NCBI GenBank assembly: GCA_910584205.1
Contig: CAJUAA010000002.1
Span: 1 to 64,000, forward strand
Direction: 5' to 3'
Source of the DNA: an uncultured Lachnospiraceae bacterium
GTDB taxonomy: Bacteria; Bacillota; Clostridia; Lachnospirales; Lachnospiraceae
DNA length: 64,000 nucleotides
Part shown: one piece after another, positions 33,223 through 42,015 of the stretch
How positions within the stretch are numbered: the first letter of the stretch is position 1
How the letters are laid out: the number at the start of each line of letters is the position of its first letter
Notes under the pieces: model-generated
The model's input: the letters and a program-made list of their open reading frames with translations, nothing else
The model's database searches: none
What the model was told of the DNA's origin: nothing
Made by a program: the position numbers and the translations under genes

Positions 33223-34736
33223 GGACGCCGGGAATGCTTCTGACCGCGCCTGCCAGCGGAAGCGGCAAGACGCTGATTACCTGCGGAATCCTGCAGGCGT
33301 TTGTAAACCGGGGCCTGAAGGTCGTTTCGTTTAAATGCGGCCCGGACTACATTGATCCCATGTTCCATGGAAAAGTCATCGGGACAAAATCCCGGAATCT
33401 GGATACGTTTTTTACCGGCAGCGACACGACCCGGTATCTGTATGAGAAAAATGCGGCAGGTTTTGATCTGGCGGTTGCAGAAGGCGTGATGGGATATTAC
33501 GACGGCCTTGGAGGGATCCGGACGGAGGGCAGTACGTATGATGTGGCGCGTACGCTGGATCTTCCGGCGGTCCTGATCGTGAACTGCCGGGGCGCCGGCC
33601 TGTCGGTCCTCGCCATGGTCAAAGGTTTTCTGGAATACCGGCAGGACAGCCGGATCTGCGGCATGATTCTAAACCAGGCTTCGCCCATGATCTATGAACA
33701 GCTGAGCGTCCGGCTCCGGCAGGAGCTGAAGCTTCGGGTGTTCGGCCATGTACCAAAGCTGGAGGAGCTTTCTCTGGACAGCCGGCATCTGGGGCTTGTG
33801 CTCCCGGGAGAGATCGAGGCGCTGCGGGAGAAGCTGAACCGTCTGGCAGAGACACTGGAACAGACGCTGGATCTGGACGGCATGCTGTCCTTTGCCGGAG
33901 AATACAGGGACGCCGCGGAAACGTCCGGCGATGTCGTAAAAAACACTGCGGGAACGTCTGACGTTGCCGGCGGAGACGCTGCGAAAACAGCTTTCGGCGG
34001 TTCTTCCGGGCACGGAGACCAGGGCAGTGAACGGGTCAGAAAGGAGATCCGGAAACTGTCATTTTCGGAGCGGGTCCGTATCGCGGTGGCGGAGGACGAC
34101 GCGTTCTGCTTCACCTATCTGGACAATCTGGAGCTTCTGGAAGAGATGGGGGCGGAACTGGTGCCCTTTTCACCGATCAGAGATAAGGGCCTGCCCAGGG
34201 ACGTGTCGGGACTGATCTTAAGCGGCGGTTATCCGGAACTTCACGCGGAGGCGCTTGGCCGCAACCGCTCCATGAGAGAGGCGGTACGAAAGGCCGTTAT
34301 GGGAGGTATGCCCTGTATTGCGGAGTGCGGCGGATTTTTGTATCTGCACCGGGAACTGGAGGGGGCGGACGGCAGGTACTGCCCCATGGCAGGCGTTCTG
34401 GACGCGAAGGCATACCGGACGGAGAAGCTTTCCCGTTTCGGTTATCTGACGCTGGAAGCCGGGGAGGATCAGCTTCTGGGAAAAGCGGGCACCCGGGTCC
34501 GCGGCCATGAATTCCATTACTGGGACAGCGAAAGCTGCGGAGAGAGCATGCACGCCCGGAAGCCGGTTGGAAAACGGGAGTGGGACTGCGTGCATGGAAC
34601 GAAGAACCTGTATGCGGGTTTTCCGCATCTGTTTTATTATTCCAATCTGCACGTCCCGCATGATTTTCTGGCGGCGTGCCTGTCTTACAGACGTTTACAG
34701 GGCGGCGGGAACGAAGATGCAGCCATGGAGGAATGA
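33219..34736 (+). CDS. cbiA: Cobyrinate a,c-diamide synthase
   Basis: This 505-residue glutamine amidotransferase converts cobyrinic acid to its a,c-diamide. The ATP-binding loop is LLTAPASGSGKTLITCG, followed by FKCGPDYIDPMFH. The glutaminase domain has its Cys in CIAECGGFLYLHREL and a conserved HEFHYWD. The ATG at 33219 overlaps the previous stop (ATGA) and follows GGGAGGGAG; longer in-frame extensions upstream lie inside the preceding gene and are not credible. A Gly/Ser/Ala/Asp-rich stretch (about residues 228-275) forms an unusually long linker between the two domains. Confidence 0.93.
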   Translation: MRTPGMLLTAPASGSGKTLITCGILQAFVNRGLKVVSFKCGPDYIDPMFHGKVIGTKSRNLDTFFTGSDTTRYLYEKNAAGFDLAVAEGVMGYYDGLGGIRTEGSTYDVARTLDLPAVLIVNCRGAGLSVLAMVKGFLEYRQDSRICGMILNQASPMIYEQLSVRLRQELKLRVFGHVPKLEELSLDSRHLGLVLPGEIEALREKLNRLAETLEQTLDLDGMLSFAGEYRDAAETSGDVVKNTAGTSDVAGGDAAKTAFGGSSGHGDQGSERVRKEIRKLSFSERVRIAVAEDDAFCFTYLDNLELLEEMGAELVPFSPIRDKGLPRDVSGLILSGGYPELHAEALGRNRSMREAVRKAVMGGMPCIAECGGFLYLHRELEGADGRYCPMAGVLDAKAYRTEKLSRFGYLTLEAGEDQLLGKAGTRVRGHEFHYWDSESCGESMHARKPVGKREWDCVHGTKNLYAGFPHLFYYSNLHVPHDFLAACLSYRRLQGGGNEDAAMEE

Positions 34737-34739
34737 AAG

Positions 34740-35273
34740 ATGTTATATTTGATCACCGGCGGCAGCGGCAGCGGCAAATCCGCGTATGCGGAAGCTGTGG
34801 TGCAGCGGCTTGGAAATACGCCCCGCCTGTACATTGCGACCATGTACCCCTTTGACGGGGAATGCCGCGAACGGATTCGGCGCCACAGGGCCATGCGTGC
34901 CGAAAAGGGATTTGAGACGCTGGAATGCTATACGGGGCTGAAAGACGCGGAGGTGTCCGGCTATGGCACGGTGCTGCTGGAATGCATGTCCAATCTGGCA
35001 GCCAACGAGCTCTATCAGGAGGGCGGAGCGGGACGGCAGTGTGTGGAAGCGGTTCTGGAGGGGGTCCGAAGGATCAGAGAACAGTGTGTGCATCTGGTGA
35101 TTGTGACCAATGAGATCTTTTCCGACGGGATCGAGTACGACCCGGAGACCCGGCGGTATCAGCAGGATCTGGCCGTCATCAATCGGGAACTTGCGTCCAT
35201 GGCGGATGTGGTGGTGGAGGTCGTCTACTCCATTCCGCTGGTCCATAAAGGAAATCCGGAGGTAACAGGATGA
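34740..35273 (+). CDS. cobU: Adenosylcobinamide kinase / adenosylcobinamide-phosphate guanylyltransferase
   Basis: This 177-residue bifunctional enzyme phosphorylates adenosylcobinamide and transfers GMP to it. The P-loop ITGGSGSGKSAYAE is at the N-terminus. The His that is guanylylated in the family lies in RIRRHRAMRAEKGFETLE, and VTNEIFSDGI near the C-terminus is also conserved. It starts three bases after cbiA and overlaps cobS by four. Length is normal for CobU. Confidence 0.93.
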   Translation: MLYLITGGSGSGKSAYAEAVVQRLGNTPRLYIATMYPFDGECRERIRRHRAMRAEKGFETLECYTGLKDAEVSGYGTVLLECMSNLAANELYQEGGAGRQCVEAVLEGVRRIREQCVHLVIVTNEIFSDGIEYDPETRRYQQDLAVINRELASMADVVVEVVYSIPLVHKGNPEVTG

Positions 35274-36034
35274 AAAAGGTCTGGAACAGTTTTCTGATCG
35301 CGTTTGCCATGTTTTCCAAGATTCCGGTGCCCCGGGCGGACTGGGAGAAGGAAAACATGAAATATATGATCTGTTTTTTCCCGGGAATCGGGATGGTGAT
35401 CGGGCTTCTGATCTTCGGGTACGGGAGGTTCTGTGCGCTGGCGGATATGGGAGACCTGATGCGTGCGGCGGGATTTGTGCTGATTCCGCTGCTGGTGACC
35501 GGCGGAATCCATCTGGACGGATATCTGGATACGGTGGACGCCCTGAGCTCCTGGCAGCCGAAGGAGCGGAAACTGGAGATTCTAAAAGATTCCCATGCGG
35601 GCGCGTTTGCGGTCATCATGGGATGCGCGTATTTTATCCTGGCGCTGGGGGTGTGGAGCGAGGTGGACGAAAAGGCGCTTCCGGTCCTTGGGATCGGCTT
35701 CGTCCTGTCCCGGGCGCTGAGCGGCATGGCGCTGGCTGCGTTTCCCTGCGCCAATAAAAAAGGCTCTCTGGGCATGTTTGCCGACGCGGCGCAGAAGCGG
35801 GTGCTGAAGGCGGTTCTGGTTCTGTGGATTCTTGCCTGTGCCGGAGCGGCGTTCTGGCTGGACTGGCGCCGAGGGCTGATTCTGGCCGGCACGGCCTTTG
35901 CCGTATATGGTTATTATTATCATGTGGCAGTGAAGGAATTCGGGGGAACCACCGGGGATATCGCAGGATTTTTCGTACAGGTGTGCGAACTGATGATGGC
36001 CTGTACCGTGATGCTGGGAGGAAAATTTGTATGA
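35270..36034 (+). CDS. cobS: Adenosylcobinamide-GDP ribazoletransferase (cobalamin synthase)
   Basis: This 254-residue integral membrane enzyme joins adenosylcobinamide-GDP to alpha-ribazole or its phosphate. It has about six hydrophobic segments, and the conserved Asp-rich motif GGIHLDGYLDTVDALSS followed by LKDSHAGAFAVI is the CobS signature. The C-terminus contains FGGTTGDIAGFFVQVCEL, also conserved. It overlaps cobU and the following gene by four bases each, so all three are translationally coupled. Confidence 0.93.
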   Translation: MKKVWNSFLIAFAMFSKIPVPRADWEKENMKYMICFFPGIGMVIGLLIFGYGRFCALADMGDLMRAAGFVLIPLLVTGGIHLDGYLDTVDALSSWQPKERKLEILKDSHAGAFAVIMGCAYFILALGVWSEVDEKALPVLGIGFVLSRALSGMALAAFPCANKKGSLGMFADAAQKRVLKAVLVLWILACAGAAFWLDWRRGLILAGTAFAVYGYYYHVAVKEFGGTTGDIAGFFVQVCELMMACTVMLGGKFV

Positions 36035-36411
36035 TACTTGTGACAGGAGGGTGCTTTCAGGGAAAGACAGCCTATGCGTGTGAAACGTTTGGAATCAGGA
36101 GGGAGGAAGCGGCGGACGGCGCGCTCTGTCCGCCGGAGGAGCTGTATCGAACGAAGCTTCTGTATCATTTTCATGAGTATATCCGAAGGCTGATGGAAAG
36201 CGGGCAGGAATTTTCCATGGAACGGCTGAAAAGGGAAAATCCGGACGTGGTGCTGGTGACTAACGAACTGGGATACGGGGTGGTGCCGGTGGACCGTTTT
36301 GACCGGGAATACCGGGAAAAGACCGGACGTGTCTGCTGCCGGATCGCAGAGGAGGCGGCGCAGGTGCACCGGGTCGTCTGCGGGATCGGGACGGTGATCA
36401 AGGATGGCTGA
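36031..36411 (+). CDS. Short CobU-like protein (second copy)
   Basis: This 126-residue protein is related to CobU: it has a P-loop (LVTGGCFQGKTAYACE) and the C-terminal part PDVVLVTNELGYGVVPVDRFDREYREKTGR. The segment that holds the guanylylated His in CobU (RRHR type) is missing, and the central region is short. It overlaps cobS at its start and cobC at its end. It may keep only kinase or nucleotide-binding activity, or serve as a partner of the full CobU encoded just upstream. The frame is intact and the P-loop is good, so it does not look like a pseudogene. Confidence 0.8.
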   Translation: MILVTGGCFQGKTAYACETFGIRREEAADGALCPPEELYRTKLLYHFHEYIRRLMESGQEFSMERLKRENPDVVLVTNELGYGVVPVDRFDREYREKTGRVCCRIAEEAAQVHRVVCGIGTVIKDG

Positions 36412-37057
36412 GATTATACTGCTCCGCCATTCCATGACCCGGGGCAATCTGGAAGGGCGGTACATCGGATGCCGGACCGACGAGCCGCTCTGTGAGGAGG
36501 GAATCCGTCTGCTTGCGGACCGTATCTATCCGGCGGTAGACCGGATCTATACAAGCCCCATGAGACGGTGTATAGAGACGGCGCAGGCCATATGGGGAGA
36601 CGGCCTTTCGGCGGCGTGCCGCAGGTCCGGTGCGCGGACGTCCGAGGACGGCCAGGATCCATGCAGCGGAATCCGGCAGATTCCCATAGTGCCGGTTCCG
36701 GCGCTTCGGGAATGTGATTTCGGGGAGTTTGAAAATAAGAATTATCAGGAGCTGAACGGCAATCCGGCGTATCAGGCGTGGATCGACAGCGGAGGAGCGC
36801 TTCCCTTTCCGGGCGGAGAGTCCCCGGAAGCGTTTAAGAGACGCTGCCAGGCGGGGTTTGAGAAGATCGCCGGTTCCATCCGGGAGCTTCCGCTCCGGGC
36901 CGCGGTGGTGGCGCACGGAGGGACGATTATGGCGGTCCTGGAGCGTTTCGGCTGTCCGAAGAAAAATTATTTTGACTATCAGGTGAAAAACGGGTGCGGA
37001 TATATCCTGACGCCCGCGGAAGGAACGGATTTATGGAATTATCAATGCTTGCCGTAG
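36404..37057 (+). CDS. cobC: Alpha-ribazole phosphatase-like histidine phosphatase
   Basis: This 217-residue member of the histidine phosphatase superfamily is placed to remove the phosphate from alpha-ribazole phosphate or adenosylcobalamin phosphate. The catalytic His is in LLRHSMTRGNLEGR, where the usual RHG is RHS; the second conserved part is YTSPMRRCIETA and the last is VVAHGGTIMAVLE. A short inserted stretch (about 67-85, Ser/Gly/Arg-rich) is unlike the canonical family. It overlaps the short CobU-like gene by eight bases. Function is inferred mainly from context. Confidence 0.85.
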   Translation: MAEIILLRHSMTRGNLEGRYIGCRTDEPLCEEGIRLLADRIYPAVDRIYTSPMRRCIETAQAIWGDGLSAACRRSGARTSEDGQDPCSGIRQIPIVPVPALRECDFGEFENKNYQELNGNPAYQAWIDSGGALPFPGGESPEAFKRRCQAGFEKIAGSIRELPLRAAVVAHGGTIMAVLERFGCPKKNYFDYQVKNGCGYILTPAEGTDLWNYQCLP

Positions 37058-38001
37058 GGCTTGGGTTTCTGCTGGATCTGCTGGTGGGGGACCCGCACTG
37101 GCTCTATCATCCGATCCGGCTGGTGGGGCATCTGATCAGCGGGCTGGAGGCGCTGCTTCGCCGTATGTTTCCAAAGACGGAGAAGGGAGAGCTGGCAGCG
37201 GGCGTATGTCTGCTGGTGCTGACCGCGGGGATCACTGCGGGGGCGTCCTGGGGGCTGCTCTTTCTGGCAGGTCTCTGGAATCCGTACGCCCGGTTTGCGC
37301 TGGAGACGATGATGTGCTGTCAGCTTCTGGCCACAAAGTCTCTGAAGGATGAGACGATGAAAGTATACACGGCGCTGAATGCGGGAGATGTGGAAGGGGC
37401 GCGCCGCGCGGTATCCATGGTGGTAGGCAGGGATACCGCGGCTCTTGACGATATCGGGATTACAAAAGCCGCGGTGGAGACGGTGGCGGAAAACACATCG
37501 GACGGAGTTACGGCGCCGCTTCTTTTCCTGGCCATCGGCGGCGCGACGCTTGGATTTTTCTACAAGGCGGTCAATACCATGGATTCCATGGTCGGTTATA
37601 AAAACGAGCGGTATCTGTATTTTGGCAGAGCGGCGGCGAAATTTGACGATGTGCTGAATTACATTCCGGCCAGGCTGTCGGCCGTGCTGATGGTGTGTGC
37701 CGGCGGGCTCCTCGGGATGGATGCAAAGAATGCCTGGCGGATCTATGTACGCGACCGGTATCAGCACAGCAGCCCCAATTCCGCTCATACGGAGGCGGCG
37801 GCGGCGGGAGCGCTGCATATCCAGCTTGCCGGAAACGCATACTATTTTGGAAAATTATATGAGAAGCCGACGCTGGGAGACGCGGACCGTCCAGTGGAGT
37901 ATGAGGACATCCGGCGTGCCAACCGCCTGCTGTATGGGACAGCGGTCCTGGCGCTTGTGGTATTTCTGGCTGTGAAAGGAGTCGTTTTATGGATCATGTA
38001 A
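37033..38001 (+). CDS. cbiB: Adenosylcobinamide-phosphate synthase
   Basis: This 322-residue membrane protein attaches aminopropanol (phosphate) to cobyric acid. The family features are seen: GFLLDLLVGDPHWLYHPIRL near the start, RDTAALDDIGITKAAVETVAENTSDGVTAP in the middle, and MDSMVGYKNERY. There are about four to five hydrophobic segments. I place the start at ATG 37033, behind AAGGAACGGA, inside the end of cobC; extension further upstream only adds cobC-overlapping sequence. It works with CobD (18911). Confidence 0.92.
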   Translation: MELSMLAVGLGFLLDLLVGDPHWLYHPIRLVGHLISGLEALLRRMFPKTEKGELAAGVCLLVLTAGITAGASWGLLFLAGLWNPYARFALETMMCCQLLATKSLKDETMKVYTALNAGDVEGARRAVSMVVGRDTAALDDIGITKAAVETVAENTSDGVTAPLLFLAIGGATLGFFYKAVNTMDSMVGYKNERYLYFGRAAAKFDDVLNYIPARLSAVLMVCAGGLLGMDAKNAWRIYVRDRYQHSSPNSAHTEAAAAGALHIQLAGNAYYFGKLYEKPTLGDADRPVEYEDIRRANRLLYGTAVLALVVFLAVKGVVLWIM

Positions 38002-38522
38002 AAAAAGGGTGCCTGCATATCTACTGCGGAGACGGAAAAGGAAAGACCACTGCGTCCGTGGGGCTTGCGGTCCGGGCGGCGGGATATGGACTGAAGGTGC
38101 TGTTCTGCCAGTGCATGAAGGACGGAAGTTCCAGCGAGGTGGAGATGCTGAAGAAGCTGGGGATCGATTACTGCTGCTGTACGGAAAAATTCGGATTTTT
38201 CTGGAATATGACAGAGGAGCAGAAAGAACGGGCAGAGCACGCCTATACCCACCTGTTTGAGGATGTGTCCAGAAGGGCGGAGGAGGACGGCTGTGATCTG
38301 CTGGTCATCGACGAGTTTATGAGCGCCTATAACCATGGGCTGATCTGTCAGAAGACCGCGCTTCATTTCCTGATGAACCGTCCGGAGGGGCTGGAAGTGG
38401 TCCTGACCGGCCGGGATCCGGGGGAGGAACTTCTGGAGCTGGCGGACTATGTGACGGAGATGAAGAAGGTGAAGCACCCCTATGACCAGGGCGTGCCGGC
38501 GCGCAGGGGGATCGAGATGTAA
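37989..38522 (+). CDS. cobO: Cob(I)yrinic acid a,c-diamide adenosyltransferase (BtuR/CobO type)
   Basis: This 177-residue enzyme transfers the adenosyl group from ATP to the corrin cobalt. It has the P-loop IYCGDGKGKTTASVGLAVRA, and LLVIDEFMSAYNHGL and VVLTGRDPGEELLELADYVTEM, typical of the BtuR/CobO/CobA family. It overlaps the end of cbiB by 13 bases and is the last cobalamin gene in the run. An old naming clash makes this CobA in Salmonella; it is not the methyltransferase CobA in the fusion at 15123. Confidence 0.93.
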   Translation: MDHVKKGCLHIYCGDGKGKTTASVGLAVRAAGYGLKVLFCQCMKDGSSSEVEMLKKLGIDYCCCTEKFGFFWNMTEEQKERAEHAYTHLFEDVSRRAEEDGCDLLVIDEFMSAYNHGLICQKTALHFLMNRPEGLEVVLTGRDPGEELLELADYVTEMKKVKHPYDQGVPARRGIEM

Positions 38523-38560
38523 GGAACTGCAGTATCCGGGCTGCGGGAAAAGGGGATACC

Positions 38561-39307
38561 ATGAATTATAAAGCGGTGATTCAATATGAGGGCACCCGTT
38601 ACAGGGGCTGGCAGATACAGGGAAATACGGAACATACCATTCAGGGAAAGCTGGAAGCACTTCTGTCGCGGATGGAAGGCGCTCCGGTGGAGGTCCATGG
38701 TTCCGGGCGGACGGACGCAGGGGTCCATGCGGCGGGGCAGGTCATCAGCTTCCGGTGCAGCAGAGGCGGAAGCGCAGAGGCGATCCGGGATTATATGAAT
38801 CGCTATCTTCCCGAGGATATGGCGGTGCTGTCCGTGGAGGAAGCGGCGCCCAGGTTTCACGCCCGGCTGCATGCGGTGCGGAAAACGTATGTGTACCGAA
38901 TCTGGAACGATCCGGTGATGAATGTGTTTGGACGCCGTTTCCTGACGCAGATGCAGGAGCCGCTGGATGCGGAACTCATGCAGAAGGCGGCGGACTGTCT
39001 GTGCGGGATGAACGACTACCGGGCGTTCTGCTCCCTGAAGCGTTTGAAAAAATCCACCGTACGGACCGTCGAAGAGATCCGGGTCCGCCGGGAAGGCCCG
39101 TTGATCGAGATCACGTATACGGGGGACGGTTTTCTGTATCACATGGTCCGGATCATGACCGGCACGCTGGTGGAGGCGGGGCTTGGACTTCGAAGCGCGG
39201 AGTCCATGAAGGAGATTCTGGAGAGCAGGGACCGGCCGTGCGCGGGACGCCTGATGCCGCCGGAAGGCCTGATGCTGATGAACGTAGAGTACGGGACGGA
39301 GTCATAG
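38561..39307 (+). CDS. truA: tRNA pseudouridine(38-40) synthase
   Basis: This 248-residue enzyme makes pseudouridine at positions 38-40 in the tRNA anticodon arm. The catalytic Asp is in GSGRTDAGVHA, and the flanking QYEGTRYRGWQIQ, RFHARLHAVRKTYVYRI and DGFLYHMVRIMTGTLVE are TruA signatures. It follows cobO by 38 bases in the same direction, so read-through from the cobalamin operon is possible. It has no functional link to B12 that I know of. Length is normal. Confidence 0.93.
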   Translation: MNYKAVIQYEGTRYRGWQIQGNTEHTIQGKLEALLSRMEGAPVEVHGSGRTDAGVHAAGQVISFRCSRGGSAEAIRDYMNRYLPEDMAVLSVEEAAPRFHARLHAVRKTYVYRIWNDPVMNVFGRRFLTQMQEPLDAELMQKAADCLCGMNDYRAFCSLKRLKKSTVRTVEEIRVRREGPLIEITYTGDGFLYHMVRIMTGTLVEAGLGLRSAESMKEILESRDRPCAGRLMPPEGLMLMNVEYGTES

Positions 39308-39330
39308 TTCCGGCAGAGAGGAGGATCATT

Positions 39331-41163
39331 ATGAAGCAGATGAAAAAACCGAAAAAGCCTTTGATTTTTTACTATTGTATCGGGCTTTTGCTTATGATTG
39401 TGTTGAATGCGGTCATATTTCCGAGATATGTGAAAAACCAGATTGAGGAAGTGGACTACGGCACCTTTCTGACCATGCTGGAAAAGAAAGAAGTGTCCAT
39501 GGCGCAGATGGAAAAGGACTATATTTATTTTGTAGACAATAACGAAGAAGAGCCTTCGTTTTATTCTACCGTTGCCTTCAACGATCCGGAGCTGGTGGAC
39601 CGCCTGCAGGCATCCGGATGTAAATTCGGCAAGGTGAAAGAGCAGGAGAACTCTTTGTTTGCCTCCATCCTTTCCATTGTCTTTCAGGTGGCGGTGTTCG
39701 TCTTTATCGGGCAGCTGCTGTCCCGGATGCTCATGAAGCGGATGGGAGGCGGCATGGGAAATGCCATGTCTTTTGGCAAGAGCAGCGCCAAAGTGTACGT
39801 GGCCAGTGAGACGGGGATCAAATTTACGGATGTGGCAGGAGAGGACGAGGCAAAGGAGCAGCTTACGGAGATCGTGGATTTTCTGCACAATCCGGCAAAA
39901 TATCAGGAGATCGGAGCGGTGATGCCCAAGGGCGCGCTGCTGGTGGGCCCTCCCGGAACCGGAAAGACGCTGCTTGCCAAGGCGGTGGCAGGAGAAGCAG
40001 AAGTTCCCTTCTTCTCCATCTCCGGTTCGGAATTTGTAGAGATGTTTGTGGGCATGGGCGCGGCGAAAGTGCGCGACCTGTTTAAACAGGCCAATGAAAA
40101 AGCGCCGTGTATTGTCTTTATCGACGAGATCGATACCATCGGAAAGAAACGTGACAGCGGCGGCATAGGCGGTAATGACGAGAGAGAGCAGACCTTGAAC
40201 CAGCTGTTGACGGAGATGGACGGCTTTGACGGTTCCAAAGGCGTCGTCATTCTGGCGGCTACCAACCGTCCGGAGACTCTGGATCCGGCGCTCCTGCGTC
40301 CGGGTCGGTTTGACCGGCGGGTTCCGGTGGAACTGCCGGATCTGGCAGGAAGAGAGGCGATCCTGAAAGTACACGCAAAGAAAGTGAAGCTTGGGGACGA
40401 CATTGACTTTAACGCCATTGCCCGGGCAGCGGCAGGCACTTCCGGGGCGGAGCTGGCCAATATGGTCAATGAGGCGGCGCTGCGGGCAGTCCGGGGCGGC
40501 AGAGCCTATGTGACGCAGGCGGACCTGGAGGAGAGCATCGAGGTGGTCATCGCCGGATATCAGAAGAAAAACGCGATTTTGTCGGATAAAGAGAAAATGA
40601 TCGTTTCCTACCATGAGATCGGCCATGCTCTGGTGGCGGCGCTTCAGACCAGCTCCGCTCCGGTGACAAAGATCACGATCATTCCGCGGACTTCCGGAGC
40701 GCTGGGCTATACCATGCAGGTGGAAGAGCGGGACCATAATCTCATGAGTAAGGAAGAACTGGAAAACAAGATCGCCACTTACGCAGGCGGACGGGCGGCG
40801 GAGGAGCTGATCTTCGGTTCCATCACCACCGGCGCCTCCAACGACATCGAGCAGATGACCAAACTGGCCCGCGCCATGATCACCCGCTACGGCATGAGCG
40901 AGGAATTCGGTATGATGGCGCTGGAGACGGTGAACAACCAGTATATGGGCGGAGACACGTCCCTTGCCTGCGCGGCGGAGACGGCCGCGGCGGTGGATGA
41001 GAAGGTCAACGCGCTGCTGAAGCGGCAGTATGAGAAGGCGGCGGAGCTTCTGAAGAAAGAAAAACAGAAGCTGCACGAACTGGCAAAATACCTCTATGAG
41101 AAAGAAACCATCACAGGCGAGGAGTTTATGAAGATTCTGCAGAAGACGGAGGATGGCGAGTAA
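39331..41163 (+). CDS. ftsH: ATP-dependent zinc metalloprotease FtsH
   Basis: This 610-residue membrane protease has an N-terminal transmembrane segment (about 12-28), an external domain, a second transmembrane segment (about 108-128), an AAA domain and a zinc peptidase. Walker A is GPPGTGKTLLA, Walker B is CIVFIDEID, the arginine-finger region reads RPGRFDRRV, and the zinc motif is HEIGH in SYHEIGHALVAAL. The start at 39331 follows AGGAGG; longer frames to the left are inside truA. It is somewhat short for FtsH, lacking a long C-terminal tail. FtsH degrades membrane and regulatory proteins. Confidence 0.93.
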   Translation: MKQMKKPKKPLIFYYCIGLLLMIVLNAVIFPRYVKNQIEEVDYGTFLTMLEKKEVSMAQMEKDYIYFVDNNEEEPSFYSTVAFNDPELVDRLQASGCKFGKVKEQENSLFASILSIVFQVAVFVFIGQLLSRMLMKRMGGGMGNAMSFGKSSAKVYVASETGIKFTDVAGEDEAKEQLTEIVDFLHNPAKYQEIGAVMPKGALLVGPPGTGKTLLAKAVAGEAEVPFFSISGSEFVEMFVGMGAAKVRDLFKQANEKAPCIVFIDEIDTIGKKRDSGGIGGNDEREQTLNQLLTEMDGFDGSKGVVILAATNRPETLDPALLRPGRFDRRVPVELPDLAGREAILKVHAKKVKLGDDIDFNAIARAAAGTSGAELANMVNEAALRAVRGGRAYVTQADLEESIEVVIAGYQKKNAILSDKEKMIVSYHEIGHALVAALQTSSAPVTKITIIPRTSGALGYTMQVEERDHNLMSKEELENKIATYAGGRAAEELIFGSITTGASNDIEQMTKLARAMITRYGMSEEFGMMALETVNNQYMGGDTSLACAAETAAAVDEKVNALLKRQYEKAAELLKKEKQKLHELAKYLYEKETITGEEFMKILQKTEDGE

Positions 41164-41198
41164 CGGCGGGGAAACAGAACAGTCAGGAGAGGATTTTT

Positions 41199-41986
41199 AT
41201 GGTTGGACTTGGAATACAGAACTTTGAGCAGCTACGGGAAAGCAGATGTTTTTATGTTGATAAAACTGCATTTATCAAAGAATGGTGGGAAAATATGGAT
41301 GCAGTTACGCTGATCACCCGGCCCAGACGTTTTGGAAAGACTTTGAATATGAGTATGTTGGAACAGTTTCTGTCTGTGTAATATTCGGACAGAGGGGATC
41401 TCTTTGAAGGTCTGGCCATCTGGGAGGAAGAAAAGTACCGGAAATTGCAGGGAACCTGTCCGGTGATTGCGCTTGGTTTTGCGGATGTAAAGAAGACAAC
41501 TTTTCAGGGAACAAAAGAAAAGATCTGTTATATCATCGAAAGAGTGTTCAACCGACACAAATATTTGCTGGAAGGAGATCGATTAAGTCAAAAAGAAACG
41601 GAGTATTTTCTTGGTGTCTCGGCAAAGATGGAAGACTATATGGCCACATCTTCTCTGGGGACACTGTGTGAATATCTGTATCGGTATTATGGAAAGAAAG
41701 CGATCATTCTTCTGGTGGAATGCAGACCGGTATCTACAATCCCTGGTCAATATATGATGTGGTGCTGGAACCTCGGAACAATCTGGATCATGCGATTCTT
41801 CTGGAATTCAAAGTTCACGATCCGACCGATGAGGGAACGCTGGAAGACACAGTAAATGCCGCACTGTCTCAGATCGAGAAAAAAAGATATACGGCAGTAC
41901 TGGAAGCAAAAGGAATACCAGTGGAACGGATACAGAAGTATGGATTCGCATTTGAAGGAAAAAGGGTATTGATCGGGAAGGGATGA
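41199..41986 (+). pseudogene. Decayed AAA/PD-(D/E)XK (DUF1703-type) gene, copy 1
   Basis: The frame opens with VGLGIQNFEQLRESRCFYVDK and the ATPase phrase TRPRRFGKTLNMSMLEQFLS, then meets TAA at 41379. The same frame continues past it (YSDRGDLFEGLAIWEEEKYR) to about 41715 (KKAIILL), where sequence is lost and the frame shifts. The C-terminal nuclease-like part (QTGIYNPWSIYDVV and ILLEFKVHDPTDEGTLEDTV) continues to 41986. The central region, including the Walker B area and a large part of the protein, is missing. Relatives occur in many copies in gut Clostridia, and their role is unclear. The gene is clearly broken. Confidence 0.85.
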
Positions 41987-42015
41987 AGTCGGCAGCTCAT
42001 TATATGGAGGAAACA

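Noticed and set aside
38755..39330. Upstream extension of the FtsH frame by 192 codons
   Set aside because: It overlaps truA in another frame and reads as Arg/Gly-rich nonsense; the ATG at 39331 has a proper ribosome binding site and starts a typical FtsH N-terminus.
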